DNA from: Erythrobacter sp. AP23
Lineage (GTDB): Bacteria; Pseudomonadota; Alphaproteobacteria; Sphingomonadales; Sphingomonadaceae
Assembly (NCBI RefSeq): GCF_001542855.1
Contig: NZ_LNBY01000016.1
Span: forward strand, 62,001 to 126,000
Direction: 5' to 3'
DNA: 64,000 nucleotides
Shown: positions 44,772 through 53,679 of the stretch, piece after piece
Layout of the letters: every line of letters starts with the position of its first letter
Position numbering within the stretch: the first letter of the stretch is position 1
The notes under the pieces: generated by a model
Told to the model about the DNA's origin: nothing
The model's input: the letters and a program-made list of their open reading frames with translations, nothing else
Database searches by the model: none
Translations under genes and position numbers: made by a program

Positions 44772-46735
44772 GGCGTGTCCTCGAAGGCGGAGGGTTGCTC
44801 TTCGGCGGGCGTATCTCGCGCTTGATCGGGACGCAGGAGGCTGAACCAGAACCGCGATCCTTGATCTAGGGGCTCGAAGCCGATCCTCCCGCCCATCGAT
44901 TCGACGAGGCTCTTGGATAGCGCAAGGCCAAGGCCCGTGCCCTCCACCCTCGCGCGGTCCTGCTGCCCGAGGCGGTCGAAGGGGGTGAAGAGCCGCTCCG
45001 CGACATCCACGGGGATTCCCGGGCCATCGTCTTCGACACGCACCTCTACATCGGTGTCGCGCAGGCGGCAGGCCAGGCGTACGAACGTGCCCTCGCGGTT
45101 GTATTTTGCCGCATTGCCGACGAGGTTGAGCAGGACCTGCATCACCCTTCTCCTGTCCGCCAGCACGGCTACCGAAGGTTCCGGCTGGGAAAGTTCGAAG
45201 GACAGGCCCGCGCTCGCAACGATGGGCGAGGCAAGCGCACGAATCTCGTCGAACAGTTCGTTGAGGTCGATCTCTTCGATCTTGAGGTCGGTTCCTCCGG
45301 CCTCGATGCTGGAGATGTCGAGCAAATCGTTGATGAGCGCGAGAAGATGGCGACCCGCTTTGGTGATCTGGCCGATGGCCTCGCGATGGCTCTTGCCGAA
45401 TTTCTCCTCGTCGATCTCGAGCAATTGCCCGAAGCCGAGAATGGCATTGAGCGGCGTACGCAATTCATGGCTGGTGCGCGACAGGAATTCGCTCTTCGCG
45501 CGGCTTGCCGCCTCGGCTTCCTCGCGTGCCGTGCGAAGCGCGTTCTCCGAGCGTCGCCGTTCGGTCATGTCGCGGGTGACCTTGGCGAAGCCCTGCAGTT
45601 CGCCGTCCTCGTTGCGCAGGGCGGTGATGACGACATTGGCCCAGAAGCGCGATCCGTCCTTGCGGATCCGCCAGCCCTCGTCCTCGGCCGAGCCGCTTTT
45701 CCGCGCGCGTTCGAGCATTTGCGCGGGCAGGTACTCGCGAGTTTCCGGCGGATAAAAACTGCTGAAATGGCGGCCCAGAATATCCTCCGCTCGCCATCCC
45801 TTGATCCGTTCCGCACCCAGATTCCAGCTGGTCACGATACCCTTTGGATCGAGTGCGAAGATGCCGTAGTCGCGCACTCTCTCGATAACGAGGCGGAAGC
45901 GTTCCTCGCTGGCCCGCAGATCGTCCTCGCGTGCACGAAGCAGTGCGCTTGCCCGCACCAGGCGCTGGGCGAGGCGCCCGACTTCGTCGGCTTCTTCGGG
46001 CATTTCGGTGAGCCGTTCGCCTTTCGCCAGCGCTTGCGCGTCGCCCTCCAGTCTGCGGACCCGGCGCACGATGCCGGTCGAAAACAGATAGACCGCAGAC
46101 AAGCTCCCCAGGAGACCGACGAGCGCGCTCACCGCAGTTAAGATTAGGAAACCGCGGCGCACGTCGTCCACCCTCGCGCGGCGCTCGTCGAGCACGACCG
46201 CCTCGCGTTGCTGGATGTCGTCGATCGAGCGCCGCAATTCGTCGAGCGCCAGCTTGTTGTCGGTCAGCGCCGGTTCGACCTCGCCCGAGGTGTCCATGCC
46301 GCCCTCGGCCAGCTCGACGATCTCCCGCAGGCCTTCGCGCTTGTCTCGCTCGATCAGGCGCAGGTCTTCGAAATGGCTGCGGACGATGGTGTCCTCGATA
46401 GCGGAATCGAGCCGAGCGATCGTCACCGGCACATCTTCCTGCGCCTTGCGGTAAGGTTCGAGGAACCGGTCTTCACCGGTCAACACATACCCGCGCACGC
46501 CAGCCGCCGCTTCGGCGAGCAGCGCGTGGACCTGGTATGTATCGCGTTGGATCGCGAAGGCGCGGCGCACATCGTCCTCAGCGCGCGTTTCGGCATTGCT
46601 GGCCAGGTAAAGCGACACCAGCGATCCAAGCAGCACGGCGAGGGGCAGGACGATGACGACCAGGCCCTTTACGGCCAGCGGACGGTCGGCCCAGAACCGG
46701 GCCAGGGCGGGGATTGGGGCGGTGCCCGCGCGCAT
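44768..46735 (-). CDS. CHASE3-PAS sensor histidine kinase
   Basis: A 655-residue membrane kinase: TM1 at about 22-44, a CHASE3-type periplasmic helical domain (50-190), TM2 at about 195-218, HAMP, PAS (270-395), HisKA with His423 (SHELRTPLN), and HATPase_c with N/G boxes (LVGNAAKYN, DDGPGI, GTGLGLALS). It should autophosphorylate in response to an unidentified signal. The ATG at 46735 lies four bases after the upstream regulator stop; the longer frame is spurious. Confidence 0.9.
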   Translation of the reverse strand: MRAGTAPIPALARFWADRPLAVKGLVVIVLPLAVLLGSLVSLYLASNAETRAEDDVRRAFAIQRDTYQVHALLAEAAAGVRGYVLTGEDRFLEPYRKAQEDVPVTIARLDSAIEDTIVRSHFEDLRLIERDKREGLREIVELAEGGMDTSGEVEPALTDNKLALDELRRSIDDIQQREAVVLDERRARVDDVRRGFLILTAVSALVGLLGSLSAVYLFSTGIVRRVRRLEGDAQALAKGERLTEMPEEADEVGRLAQRLVRASALLRAREDDLRASEERFRLVIERVRDYGIFALDPKGIVTSWNLGAERIKGWRAEDILGRHFSSFYPPETREYLPAQMLERARKSGSAEDEGWRIRKDGSRFWANVVITALRNEDGELQGFAKVTRDMTERRRSENALRTAREEAEAASRAKSEFLSRTSHELRTPLNAILGFGQLLEIDEEKFGKSHREAIGQITKAGRHLLALINDLLDISSIEAGGTDLKIEEIDLNELFDEIRALASPIVASAGLSFELSQPEPSVAVLADRRRVMQVLLNLVGNAAKYNREGTFVRLACRLRDTDVEVRVEDDGPGIPVDVAERLFTPFDRLGQQDRARVEGTGLGLALSKSLVESMGGRIGFEPLDQGSRFWFSLLRPDQARDTPAEEQPSAFEDTP

Positions 46736-46739
46736 GCCG

Positions 46740-47384
46740 TCAGGCCACCGCAGAGGCCATTTTGACGGCCAGGACGGCCGCCTGGGTCCGGTCCGCCACA
46801 CCGAGCTTGCCAATGATGCGTTCGACGTGAACCTTGACCGTCGCCGGGCTGATCTCGAGCTCGCGCGCGATCTCCTTGTTGGTGAGGCCCTCCGCAACAT
46901 GCGCCAGGACGTCCTGCTCGCGCGGCGTCAGGACACGGGCGGGGTCGCTCGCGCCATGCGGCATCGCGGTCTCCCGCATGGCGGCGCCCACCAGATCGAG
47001 CGGCAGCGCAGACTGTCCCGCCATGACCTGGTCTATTGCGGCTCGCAGATCGCCGATGGCGGTATCCTTCAGCACGTAGCCTGCAGCCCCTGCGGCAAGC
47101 GCTTCGCGGACATAGGCGGGCATTTCGTGGAGGGTGAGCATGATGACCTTGGCCGGCAGGCCCAGTGCGGCGATTTGCCGCGTCGCCTCCAGTCCGTCGA
47201 TACCTTCGCCCAGCCGGACATCCATCAAGACGATATCGGGTGAGAGCGAGCGGGTCAGCCCGATCGCTTCCTCCCCGGTCGACGCCATCCCGGCAATTTC
47301 GATACCGTCGCCGGCCAGTACCGCCGCGAGCCCTTCACGCGCGAGCTGATGGTCATCCACGATCAGAATACGAACCTTGCCCAT
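46740..47384 (-). CDS. NarL/FixJ-family response regulator
   Basis: A 214-residue two-domain regulator: receiver with Asp55 (IVLMDVRLGEG) and a C-terminal LuxR-type HTH (LTPREQDVLAHVAEGLTNKEIARELEISPATVKVH). It should be phosphorylated by the upstream HisKA_3 kinase and bind DNA as a dimer. It is three bases after that kinase. The palindrome at 48531, just ahead of the operon and of divergent ompW, is a candidate site. Confidence 0.92.
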   Translation of the reverse strand: MGKVRILIVDDHQLAREGLAAVLAGDGIEIAGMASTGEEAIGLTRSLSPDIVLMDVRLGEGIDGLEATRQIAALGLPAKVIMLTLHEMPAYVREALAAGAAGYVLKDTAIGDLRAAIDQVMAGQSALPLDLVGAAMRETAMPHGASDPARVLTPREQDVLAHVAEGLTNKEIARELEISPATVKVHVERIIGKLGVADRTQAAVLAVKMASAVA

Positions 47385-47387
47385 CGA

Positions 47388-48494
47388 TCACAGCCCCCGT
47401 GGCAGCTTTGCTTCGACAATGACGCCGCCGGTTTCGACAACGCTCCAGTCGAGCGTTCCACCGATTGTCGACATGCGTTCCTTCATACCCTCGATGCCGA
47501 CATGGTAACCCTCCTCGATCATCGGCGAACCGTCTTTGAAGTTCTTCGGGCCGCAGCCGCGATCCTCGATGCGTAGCGAAGGGCGCGCGATGCCGCTTGC
47601 CACTTTTGCCGAGATGGAAACCCGGCAAGCGCCTCCGGCGTGCTTGCGGATATTCGAAATCGCTTCCTGCGCGACGCGATACAATGCGGTTTCGACATGG
47701 GCCGGAAGACGACCCGCATCGGCATCGATCCTGCGCTCGACGGTATAGCCATCCTGCTCCATGCCATCCGCAAGTGCATTGAGCGCCGCAACGAAGCCGA
47801 GATCGTCGAGAATGGTTGGCCGCAATCCCGAAATGACTGCGCGCAACTCCCTTACCAGCCCTCTGGCAATATGCGTGAGCTCGCCCCGCTGCCCTTCGGC
47901 GATGCCATTAGCAGACGCATCGCCGGCGCCCTCCAGCATGCGGACCAGGGCCGTCGCCGTCTGCGCGACACCATCGTGAAGCTCGTAGGCCACCCTCCGA
48001 CGTTCTTCTTCCTGGGCAGAGAATATGCGTCCGACGAGATGCTCGAGGCGGTGTTCGCGTTCCCTGAGGGCCGCAAGAAGGCGCGCCATCTTTGTTTCGC
48101 GCTCCACCCGGTCGATCGCATTGCCCATCATGTCTAGCAGCATCCTGCACGCGTCCCGGTCCTCTTGATCGGCAATGTCGTCGAGCGTGTCGAAACCCTC
48201 GACGAGTACCGTGCCCAGGACGAGATGCTCCTTGCCGGGGGCGCTGATGCGGAACCCGTTGCCCGCTTCTTGGCGGACGATCCTGCCCGAGCGGCTGCCG
48301 AGAAACAGGGCGAGCCTCGTCGCGCATTCTTTCAATGCCGTTTCGAGTTGGCCGGATTTGGCTTCCACCAGTTCCCGCCCGCTCGTCGACAGCAGGCGTA
48401 GCCGCGCCGCGCGCGCTTCTGCGGCACGGTAAAGCTCGCGCAGTTCCGCGATCGTCTCGACGTCGCTGGCGAGGGCAGGGAGGTCGTGCTGCAT
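47388..48494 (-). CDS. Cytosolic HisKA_3 sensor histidine kinase
   Basis: A 368-residue kinase with no membrane segment. An N-terminal region of unknown sensing (about 1-135) is followed by a coiled helix, the HisKA_3 dimerisation block with His173 (ELHDGVAQTATAL) and an HATPase_c domain (HVGIEGMKERM). It pairs with NarL-type regulators. ATG at 48494 gives the start; ATG at 48536 would overlap the palindrome and is less likely. It is the first gene of the four-gene operon. Confidence 0.88.
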   Translation of the reverse strand: MQHDLPALASDVETIAELRELYRAAEARAARLRLLSTSGRELVEAKSGQLETALKECATRLALFLGSRSGRIVRQEAGNGFRISAPGKEHLVLGTVLVEGFDTLDDIADQEDRDACRMLLDMMGNAIDRVERETKMARLLAALREREHRLEHLVGRIFSAQEEERRRVAYELHDGVAQTATALVRMLEGAGDASANGIAEGQRGELTHIARGLVRELRAVISGLRPTILDDLGFVAALNALADGMEQDGYTVERRIDADAGRLPAHVETALYRVAQEAISNIRKHAGGACRVSISAKVASGIARPSLRIEDRGCGPKNFKDGSPMIEEGYHVGIEGMKERMSTIGGTLDWSVVETGGVIVEAKLPRGL

Positions 48495-48530
48495 CGACGG
48501 CACTCTAAGGGTTCGCACACAAAAGGCATA

Positions 48531-48556
48531 GGCCATCCGGCCTAGGCCGGGAGGCC
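48531..48556. promoter_or_regulatory. 26-base imperfect palindrome between the kinase operon and ompW
   Basis: GGCC-ATCC-GGCCTAGGCC-GGGA-GGCC has 11 of 13 positions symmetric around CCTAGG. It lies in the divergent spacer, about 40 bases from the kinase start and 120 from ompW. Control of both by the NarL-type regulator is plausible and untested. Confidence 0.5.
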
Positions 48557-48676
48557 AGCCATCCGGCGGATTTGGGTAGGGAGGCGTCGACCTATCTCGG
48601 CCGGTGTCGATGGACGAGCCATCGCGATCAATTCAACGGGCGGCTCCGAAAGGGCGGCCTTTCAGGGACACCGAGC

Positions 48677-49351
48677 ATGTCTAGGAACAGTTTATTAGTC
48701 GCCGCCGCCATACTCGCCTTGCCGATTGCAGCCCCCGCTGCGGCGCAGGAAGCGGGTTCGGTCCAAATCAAGGGCTTCGTCACCGGCGTCCTCCCCGATG
48801 GCGAGATCACGGAAGTGGAGACGGACCTGATCGGCCTGCCCGCCGGATCGCAGACCCGTGCGACGGATTCCTACGTCCCGACGGTCGCGATAGAGTATTT
48901 CGTCTCGCCGAACTTCTCGTTCGAGACGATCTGCTGCGTCACGCCGCATGACGTGCGCGGCACTGGCGGGCTTGCCGGTGCCGAGCTGATCGACGATGCG
49001 ATCATCCTGCCTGCGTCTCTCACGGCGAAGTATCATTTCGACCTCGGTGGCGGACTGAAGCCATATGTCGGCGCCGGCCCGACCTATTTCCTGATCTTCA
49101 GCGAGGACGTGGGTGCCGACGCGGCGGCGCTCGGCGTAACCGACACCGACCTTTCCGACGAGCTCGGCTTCGTCGTCCAGGCCGGTTTCGATGTCCCGCT
49201 CAACGACCGGGGGCTTGGGCTCTCGCTCGATGCCAAGCGCTATTTCGTCGGAACGACCGCGACGTTTTCGGCCGGCAATACCGTGGCGCTGCAGACCGAA
49301 CACGATCTCGACCCGTGGGTCGTAAGTGCCGGGCTCGCCTTCCGCTTCTGA
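48677..49351 (+). CDS. ompW: OmpW-family outer-membrane protein
   Basis: A 224-residue beta-barrel protein with a signal peptide (cleavage near AAAQ-EA, residue 24), the block GGGLKPYVGAGPTYF and a C-terminal Phe (AGLAFRF). OmpW proteins form narrow hydrophobic-lined eight-strand pores. The start at 48677 is chosen for the signal peptide. It faces the two-component operon and may be its target. Confidence 0.87.
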   Translation: MSRNSLLVAAAILALPIAAPAAAQEAGSVQIKGFVTGVLPDGEITEVETDLIGLPAGSQTRATDSYVPTVAIEYFVSPNFSFETICCVTPHDVRGTGGLAGAELIDDAIILPASLTAKYHFDLGGGLKPYVGAGPTYFLIFSEDVGADAAALGVTDTDLSDELGFVVQAGFDVPLNDRGLGLSLDAKRYFVGTTATFSAGNTVALQTEHDLDPWVVSAGLAFRF

Positions 49352-49410
49352 CCTTTCTGCCTATCGGCCCGCCACATGAGGTGCGCGGGCACTAATCCAG
49401 GAGAGCAAAT

Positions 49411-49947
49411 ATGAAAACGAATCTTCTTGCAGCCGCCGCAGCAGCCACCGTGGCCTTCGCCGTACCCGCCTCGGCCGGTGAGGCTGGCGCGCCGATCACG
49501 ACCGAAGAGGTCGAGGCGGCACAGAAGGAATGGGGTGACGGCATCATCGCCATCAGCCGCGTGCATGCCGACGGCGGCGATTACACCGCCCGCGCCCGCG
49601 AACATCTCGACGATCTCTACAATTACGACCATGGCACGGTGCTCTTCAAGCCGACGCTGGCTGCCGAGGACCAGTTTCGCGGTACCTATGACGAGGCGTT
49701 GAGCTACTTCGTCACCGGTATGCGTGCAGAAGACAGCGGTTTCGCGATCAAGGGCTGGACCGACGTGCGCTTCGAGAATGAAGGCATTGTTACCGATGAC
49801 GACAATGCCATGGCCATGGGCAACTATTACTTCACCGGTCCCGACGGTTCGGTGACCAAGGTCGAATACACCTTCGGCTATGTTCGCGACGAGGATGGCG
49901 ATCTGCGCATTAACGTCCATCACAGCTCGATGCCCTTTTCTTCCTGA
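49411..49947 (+). CDS. Secreted SnoaL/CaMKII-association-like protein
   Basis: A 178-residue protein with a clear signal peptide (cleavage after ASA, residue 22) and an NTF2-like fold, including the C-terminal strand pair YVRDEDGDLRINVHHSSMP found in CaMKII-association-type domains. Role is unknown. It lies 59 bases after ompW and ends just before a strong terminator. Confidence 0.75.
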   Translation: MKTNLLAAAAAATVAFAVPASAGEAGAPITTEEVEAAQKEWGDGIIAISRVHADGGDYTARAREHLDDLYNYDHGTVLFKPTLAAEDQFRGTYDEALSYFVTGMRAEDSGFAIKGWTDVRFENEGIVTDDDNAMAMGNYYFTGPDGSVTKVEYTFGYVRDEDGDLRINVHHSSMPFSS

Positions 49948-49962
49948 TCCGTGCACCCAAGG

Positions 49963-50007
49963 ATCGGCGGCCACGACGTTTGCCTTCGTGGCCGCCGATT
50001 TATTTCT
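49963..50007 (+). terminator. Strong intrinsic terminator
   Basis: A perfect 14-base stem (ATCGGCGGCCACGA, 49963-49976, with TCGTGGCCGCCGAT, 49986-49999) has a nine-base loop and is followed by TTATTTCTT. It closes the ompW transcript. Confidence 0.88.
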
Positions 50008-50070
50008 TGAACATTGCCCGGCTATGCGCGGGATCGACCACCATTCTTGATCGAGAAGGAACAGCTGGAC

Positions 50071-50727
50071 GTGAGACTGCTTTGGGGAATCGCTCTCTTC
50101 ACGTGTGCCTCGGCAATCGCCTCGCCGGTGGCTGCCCAGGACGAGGCCTTCGAGTTCTGGCTCAACCCTTCGATCTCGACCGATCTCGACGGGGATACCG
50201 GCATCGAGCTCGAAACCGCGCAGCGCTTTCGCAGCAGCGACGACGGTCGGGTCGATGCCTATTTCGCGCGCCTGTGGCTCAAGCAGGCAATCTCCGACGA
50301 GGTCACGCTTGCCGGGGCCGTCGAACGCCGGATCAACGATGGCGGAAACGACGAACTGCGCGTGATGCAGCAATTGTCCGGCAGCCATGGCATTCTTCGT
50401 ACACGCCTGAGATTGGAACAGCGTTTCGTCGACAACGCCGATCGCATGGGATTGAGGTTGCGCCCCAGACTCGGAGTATCGGTTCCGCTAGACGCCGCCG
50501 GTCGCTGGTCGGTCAAGGCGGATGCAGAACTGTTCTGGACCTTGCGCGGGAACAACCTTGGCAGCGACGAGGGCATCACCGGGTTGCGTAATCAGGTCGG
50601 CGTGTCTTACGACGTCAGCGACAATCTCTCGCTTGGCCTGATCTATCTGCGCCAGCAAGATTTCGAAGACAACGCGCCCGACGAAATCGGGCACGCTCCG
50701 CTCGTCTCGATAGAGATTTCTTTCTGA
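50071..50727 (+). CDS. DUF2490 outer-membrane-type protein
   Basis: A 218-residue protein with a signal peptide (cleavage near PVAA-QD) and repeated amphipathic strands ending in Phe (VSIEISF), the pattern of DUF2490 barrel proteins. Function is unknown. GTG at 50071, behind AAGGAA, is preferred; the longer frame adds a non-signal stretch. It follows a terminator, so it has its own promoter. Confidence 0.8.
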   Translation: MRLLWGIALFTCASAIASPVAAQDEAFEFWLNPSISTDLDGDTGIELETAQRFRSSDDGRVDAYFARLWLKQAISDEVTLAGAVERRINDGGNDELRVMQQLSGSHGILRTRLRLEQRFVDNADRMGLRLRPRLGVSVPLDAAGRWSVKADAELFWTLRGNNLGSDEGITGLRNQVGVSYDVSDNLSLGLIYLRQQDFEDNAPDEIGHAPLVSIEISF

Positions 50728-51082
50728 CGCTACTTTTGGGCGACCGCATCGGCGGTCGGCAGCGCGAAATCCGGATGGCGTCAGGCTCCCTCCGACAGCC
50801 AACCGCCGCTGGCTTGTGCCTGCAGCGAATTCCGGCACGACACCCGAGTTCATCGGTGCCCTTTTAGGCTACGGTCGAAATGGCAGGAGAGTGCAATGCG
50901 CTCGCGCCGGAAGATGGCCGAAGCGCTTCAAGCTCGTGATCACTCGTCCCCCAGACGACTGAGAATGCCATCGGGATAGGCGCATTATGATTACGCGCCG
51001 ACTGGCCGCGAGATGGTAGCGTACAAGGCCCGCTTCGGCCCCTGCACGGCAGAAATCTGGCGTGCGCCCTATCCGATCCCGG
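50728..51082. other. Gene-free stretch after the DUF2490 gene
   Basis: About 355 bases. A hairpin CGACCGC-ATCG-GCGGTCG at 50741-50758 probably ends the DUF2490 transcript. A 27-codon frame at 50896 has an AGGAGAG site but no other support. I see nothing else. Confidence 0.55.
50741..50758 (+). terminator. Hairpin after the DUF2490 gene
   Basis: A seven-base perfect stem with an ATCG loop sits 13 bases after the stop. There is no T tract, so efficiency is uncertain. Confidence 0.5.
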
Positions 51083-52108
51083 CTAGCGGTCGCCAAGCGT
51101 GCCGGTCTCGGCAGGATCGGCCGGCCAGTCCGTCTCCTCCTCGCCGCGGGTCTTCCACAGCGAGTAGAGCACGCCGGCGGCAATCAGTGCACCGGTGACA
51201 CCCAGGCTGATCCAGGCCGGGAATTTCGCGCCGGACAGCACGAAATCGGTCACGAAGATTTTGCTGCCGATGAAGACGAGCACCGCTGCCAATGCGTACT
51301 TGAGGTAGTGGAAACGGTGGACCATCGCAGCAAGTGCGAAATAGAGCGCGCGAAGCCCAAGGATCGCGAAGATGTTGGAGGTATAGACGATAAAGGTATC
51401 GGTCGTGATCGCGAAGATCGCGGGTACGCTGTCGAGCGCAAAGACGAGGTCGGCGAGATTGATCACGACCAACGCCAGCAGCAATGGTGTGGCCGCGCGG
51501 ACCATGCGCCCGGTCTTTTCGTCGCGCACCTTGACGAGGAACTTTTGACCATGGAGCTCGGGCGTCACGCGCATGTGGCGGCTGATCCACTGCACCGCCG
51601 GATTGCTGCCCACATCCATCGGCTCGTCCCCGGCGAAAAACATCTTGATGCCGGTGAAAACCAGGAAGGCGGCGAAAATATAGAGGACCCAATAGGCCTC
51701 GGCCAGCAACGCGGCGCCGCCCGCGATCATCAGGCCGCGCAGCACGATCACTGCCATGATTCCCCATAGCAGCGCGCGATACTGGTATTTCGGCGGGATG
51801 GCGAAATAGGTGAAGATCAGGCTTATCACGAAGACATTGTCGATCGACAGCGCCTTTTCGATGAAGAACCCCGTGAAATATTCGATTCCTGCGGTTTCGC
51901 CGCGCTGGAACCACACCCAGGCGCCGAAAAGCAGCGCCACGCCGATGTAGAAGGCCGACAGCTTGAGGCTTTCGCCAATCCCGAGCGCACGATCCTCCTT
52001 GTGGAGAACGCCGAGATCGAACGCGGTCAGGACGATGACGATGGTCAGGAATGCGGCCCAGAACCAGATCGGAGTGCCGAGCCAGTCGGCGAACAAGAAT
52101 TCAAGCAT
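51083..52108 (-). CDS. TerC/Alx-family membrane protein
   Basis: A 341-residue integral membrane protein with about nine helices and the conserved acidic blocks FFIEKALSIDNVFV and VINLADLVFALDSVPAIF that mark TerC. Family members export Mn2+ or help metal loading of exoenzymes, and Alx responds to alkaline pH. Its start overlaps the NhaA stop by eight bases, so pH or sodium stress may link the two. Confidence 0.88.
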   Translation of the reverse strand: MLEFLFADWLGTPIWFWAAFLTIVIVLTAFDLGVLHKEDRALGIGESLKLSAFYIGVALLFGAWVWFQRGETAGIEYFTGFFIEKALSIDNVFVISLIFTYFAIPPKYQYRALLWGIMAVIVLRGLMIAGGAALLAEAYWVLYIFAAFLVFTGIKMFFAGDEPMDVGSNPAVQWISRHMRVTPELHGQKFLVKVRDEKTGRMVRAATPLLLALVVINLADLVFALDSVPAIFAITTDTFIVYTSNIFAILGLRALYFALAAMVHRFHYLKYALAAVLVFIGSKIFVTDFVLSGAKFPAWISLGVTGALIAAGVLYSLWKTRGEEETDWPADPAETGTLGDR

Positions 52109-53303
52109 TGGCGGGGATACTATCGAAAGTTGAGTGGGTACGCGGCGCTTTGGCGAGGACCGACATGCCGATCATCGCCGAGGCCAGCGAACCAGATAGC
52201 ACACCCATCTTGACCGCGTCGACCTGTTCCGGATCGACGAAGGCCAGGCCGCCGATGAACAGGCTCATTGTGAAACCGATCCCGGCGAGACAGGAAAGGC
52301 CGTAGACGTGGCGCCAGGTCACCCCCGGAGGCATCGTCGCAAGGCCCGACCTGACCGCGATCCAGCAGGCGCCGAAAATGCCGGCCTGCTTGCCGACGAC
52401 GAGACCAGCCGCAATGCCGAGCGAAAGCGGCGCGAGCAGTGCTTCGAGTCCGGCGCTGGCGAAGGATACACCGGCATTGGCGAAGGCGAAGATCGGCAAA
52501 ATCAGGAACGCGACCCAAGCGTGCAACGCGTGCTCGAGCCGTTCGAGCGGGCGCTCGTCACCTGTGGCGATCGGCACGAACATCGCCGTCAACACCCCGG
52601 CCAGCGTTGCATGAACGCCCGATTTGAGGACGCAAATCCACAGGAATGCGCCCAGTAGGAAATAGGGGATGGTTCGCGCGATACCCATGCGGTTGAGCAG
52701 CAGCATGCCCGCTGCCGGTACCATCGCCAAGCCGAGCGCGGCCACATTCATGTCTTCGGTATAAAACAGAGCAATGATCGCGATCGCACCGATATCGTCG
52801 ATGATCGCAATCGCCAGCAGCAGTGCCTTGAGCGCCACCGGCACGCGGCTGCCCAGCAATGCGAGAAGGCCGAGCGCAAAGGCGATGTCGGTTGCAGCGG
52901 GAATTGCCCAACCGCGAATATTCTCTGGCGATCCCGCATTAATCGCGACGAATACCAGCGCGGGCACAGCCATTCCGCCGATGGCAGCGTAGACCGGGAG
53001 CGCGGCTTGTTTCCAATTGCGCAGTGCTCCGGTGACGATCTCGCGTTTTACTTCCAGTCCGATCAGGAAGAAGAACAACGCCATCAATCCGTCGTTGATC
53101 CACAAAAGCAATGGCTTGTCGATCGCGATCAGATCGCCTGCGGTGAAGTTCACTGGCGTAGCGAGGAAGCTCTTGTAATCGTCCAGGAGGGATGAATTGG
53201 CGATCGCCAGCGCGATGGCAGCCGCCACGATCAAGATGATGCCGCCGGCACTTTCGCTGGCGATGAAGGCGCGCAGGCGCTCTGCGGGACTTGGCTTGGT
53301 CAT
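52101..53303 (-). CDS. nhaA: Na+/H+ antiporter NhaA (second copy)
   Basis: A 400-residue NhaA with Asp139 (PAATDIAFALG) and Asp169/Asp170 (AIIDDIGAI). It exports Na+ for H+. Compared with the copy at 42152 it has an extra N-terminal segment and a different C-terminus. It is cotranscribed with TerC instead of a Ca2+ exchanger. Its upstream spacer is pyrimidine-rich and shows none of the stems seen before the first copy. Confidence 0.93.
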   Translation of the reverse strand: MTKPSPAERLRAFIASESAGGIILIVAAAIALAIANSSLLDDYKSFLATPVNFTAGDLIAIDKPLLLWINDGLMALFFFLIGLEVKREIVTGALRNWKQAALPVYAAIGGMAVPALVFVAINAGSPENIRGWAIPAATDIAFALGLLALLGSRVPVALKALLLAIAIIDDIGAIAIIALFYTEDMNVAALGLAMVPAAGMLLLNRMGIARTIPYFLLGAFLWICVLKSGVHATLAGVLTAMFVPIATGDERPLERLEHALHAWVAFLILPIFAFANAGVSFASAGLEALLAPLSLGIAAGLVVGKQAGIFGACWIAVRSGLATMPPGVTWRHVYGLSCLAGIGFTMSLFIGGLAFVDPEQVDAVKMGVLSGSLASAMIGMSVLAKAPRTHSTFDSIPANA

Positions 53304-53369
53304 GGGAAAAGGGGGCGACGACCGGAGGGGGAGGGTTGGGGATGGGGGTTCCGGCCGCCGCCCGATGGG

Positions 53370-53579
53370 TCAGCCTGCGAGGCCGCGCCCATAATAATGC
53401 CGCTGGAGGGCGACGATCTTGTCCTTGAGACGAAGGCGCAGCCGTTTCATTGCTTTCAGATCCTCGCGCGCGAGCGCCGATTTGGAGGTGTCGATGAGGC
53501 GATTGAGATTTCGATGCTCGCGCATCAGCTTGCGCAGATAGGGTTTCATGATCTTCTCGTCGGGGGACTTGCGGGTCAT
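53370..53579 (-). CDS. YdcH/DUF465 small protein
   Basis: A 69-residue basic, helical protein. The family stretch REHRNLNRLIDTSK is followed by a second helix (LKAMKRLRLRLKDKIVALQRHY). GGAGAG places the start at 53579. Such proteins are soluble coiled coils with no known role. It is 67 bases upstream of nhaA. Confidence 0.8.
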   Translation of the reverse strand: MTRKSPDEKIMKPYLRKLMREHRNLNRLIDTSKSALAREDLKAMKRLRLRLKDKIVALQRHYYGRGLAG

Positions 53580-53679
53580 GTGCTCTCCATCATTCGTCGA
53601 AGACAATATGTCGGACGCCGCCTCGATAATCTAATTCGAATCTCATGCCTCAATCGATAAGTTATGCTAATCGGGCGTC

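Noticed and set aside
50896-50979. 27-codon frame behind AGGAGAG
   Set aside because: Only the ribosome site supports it; no conservation evidence is available here.
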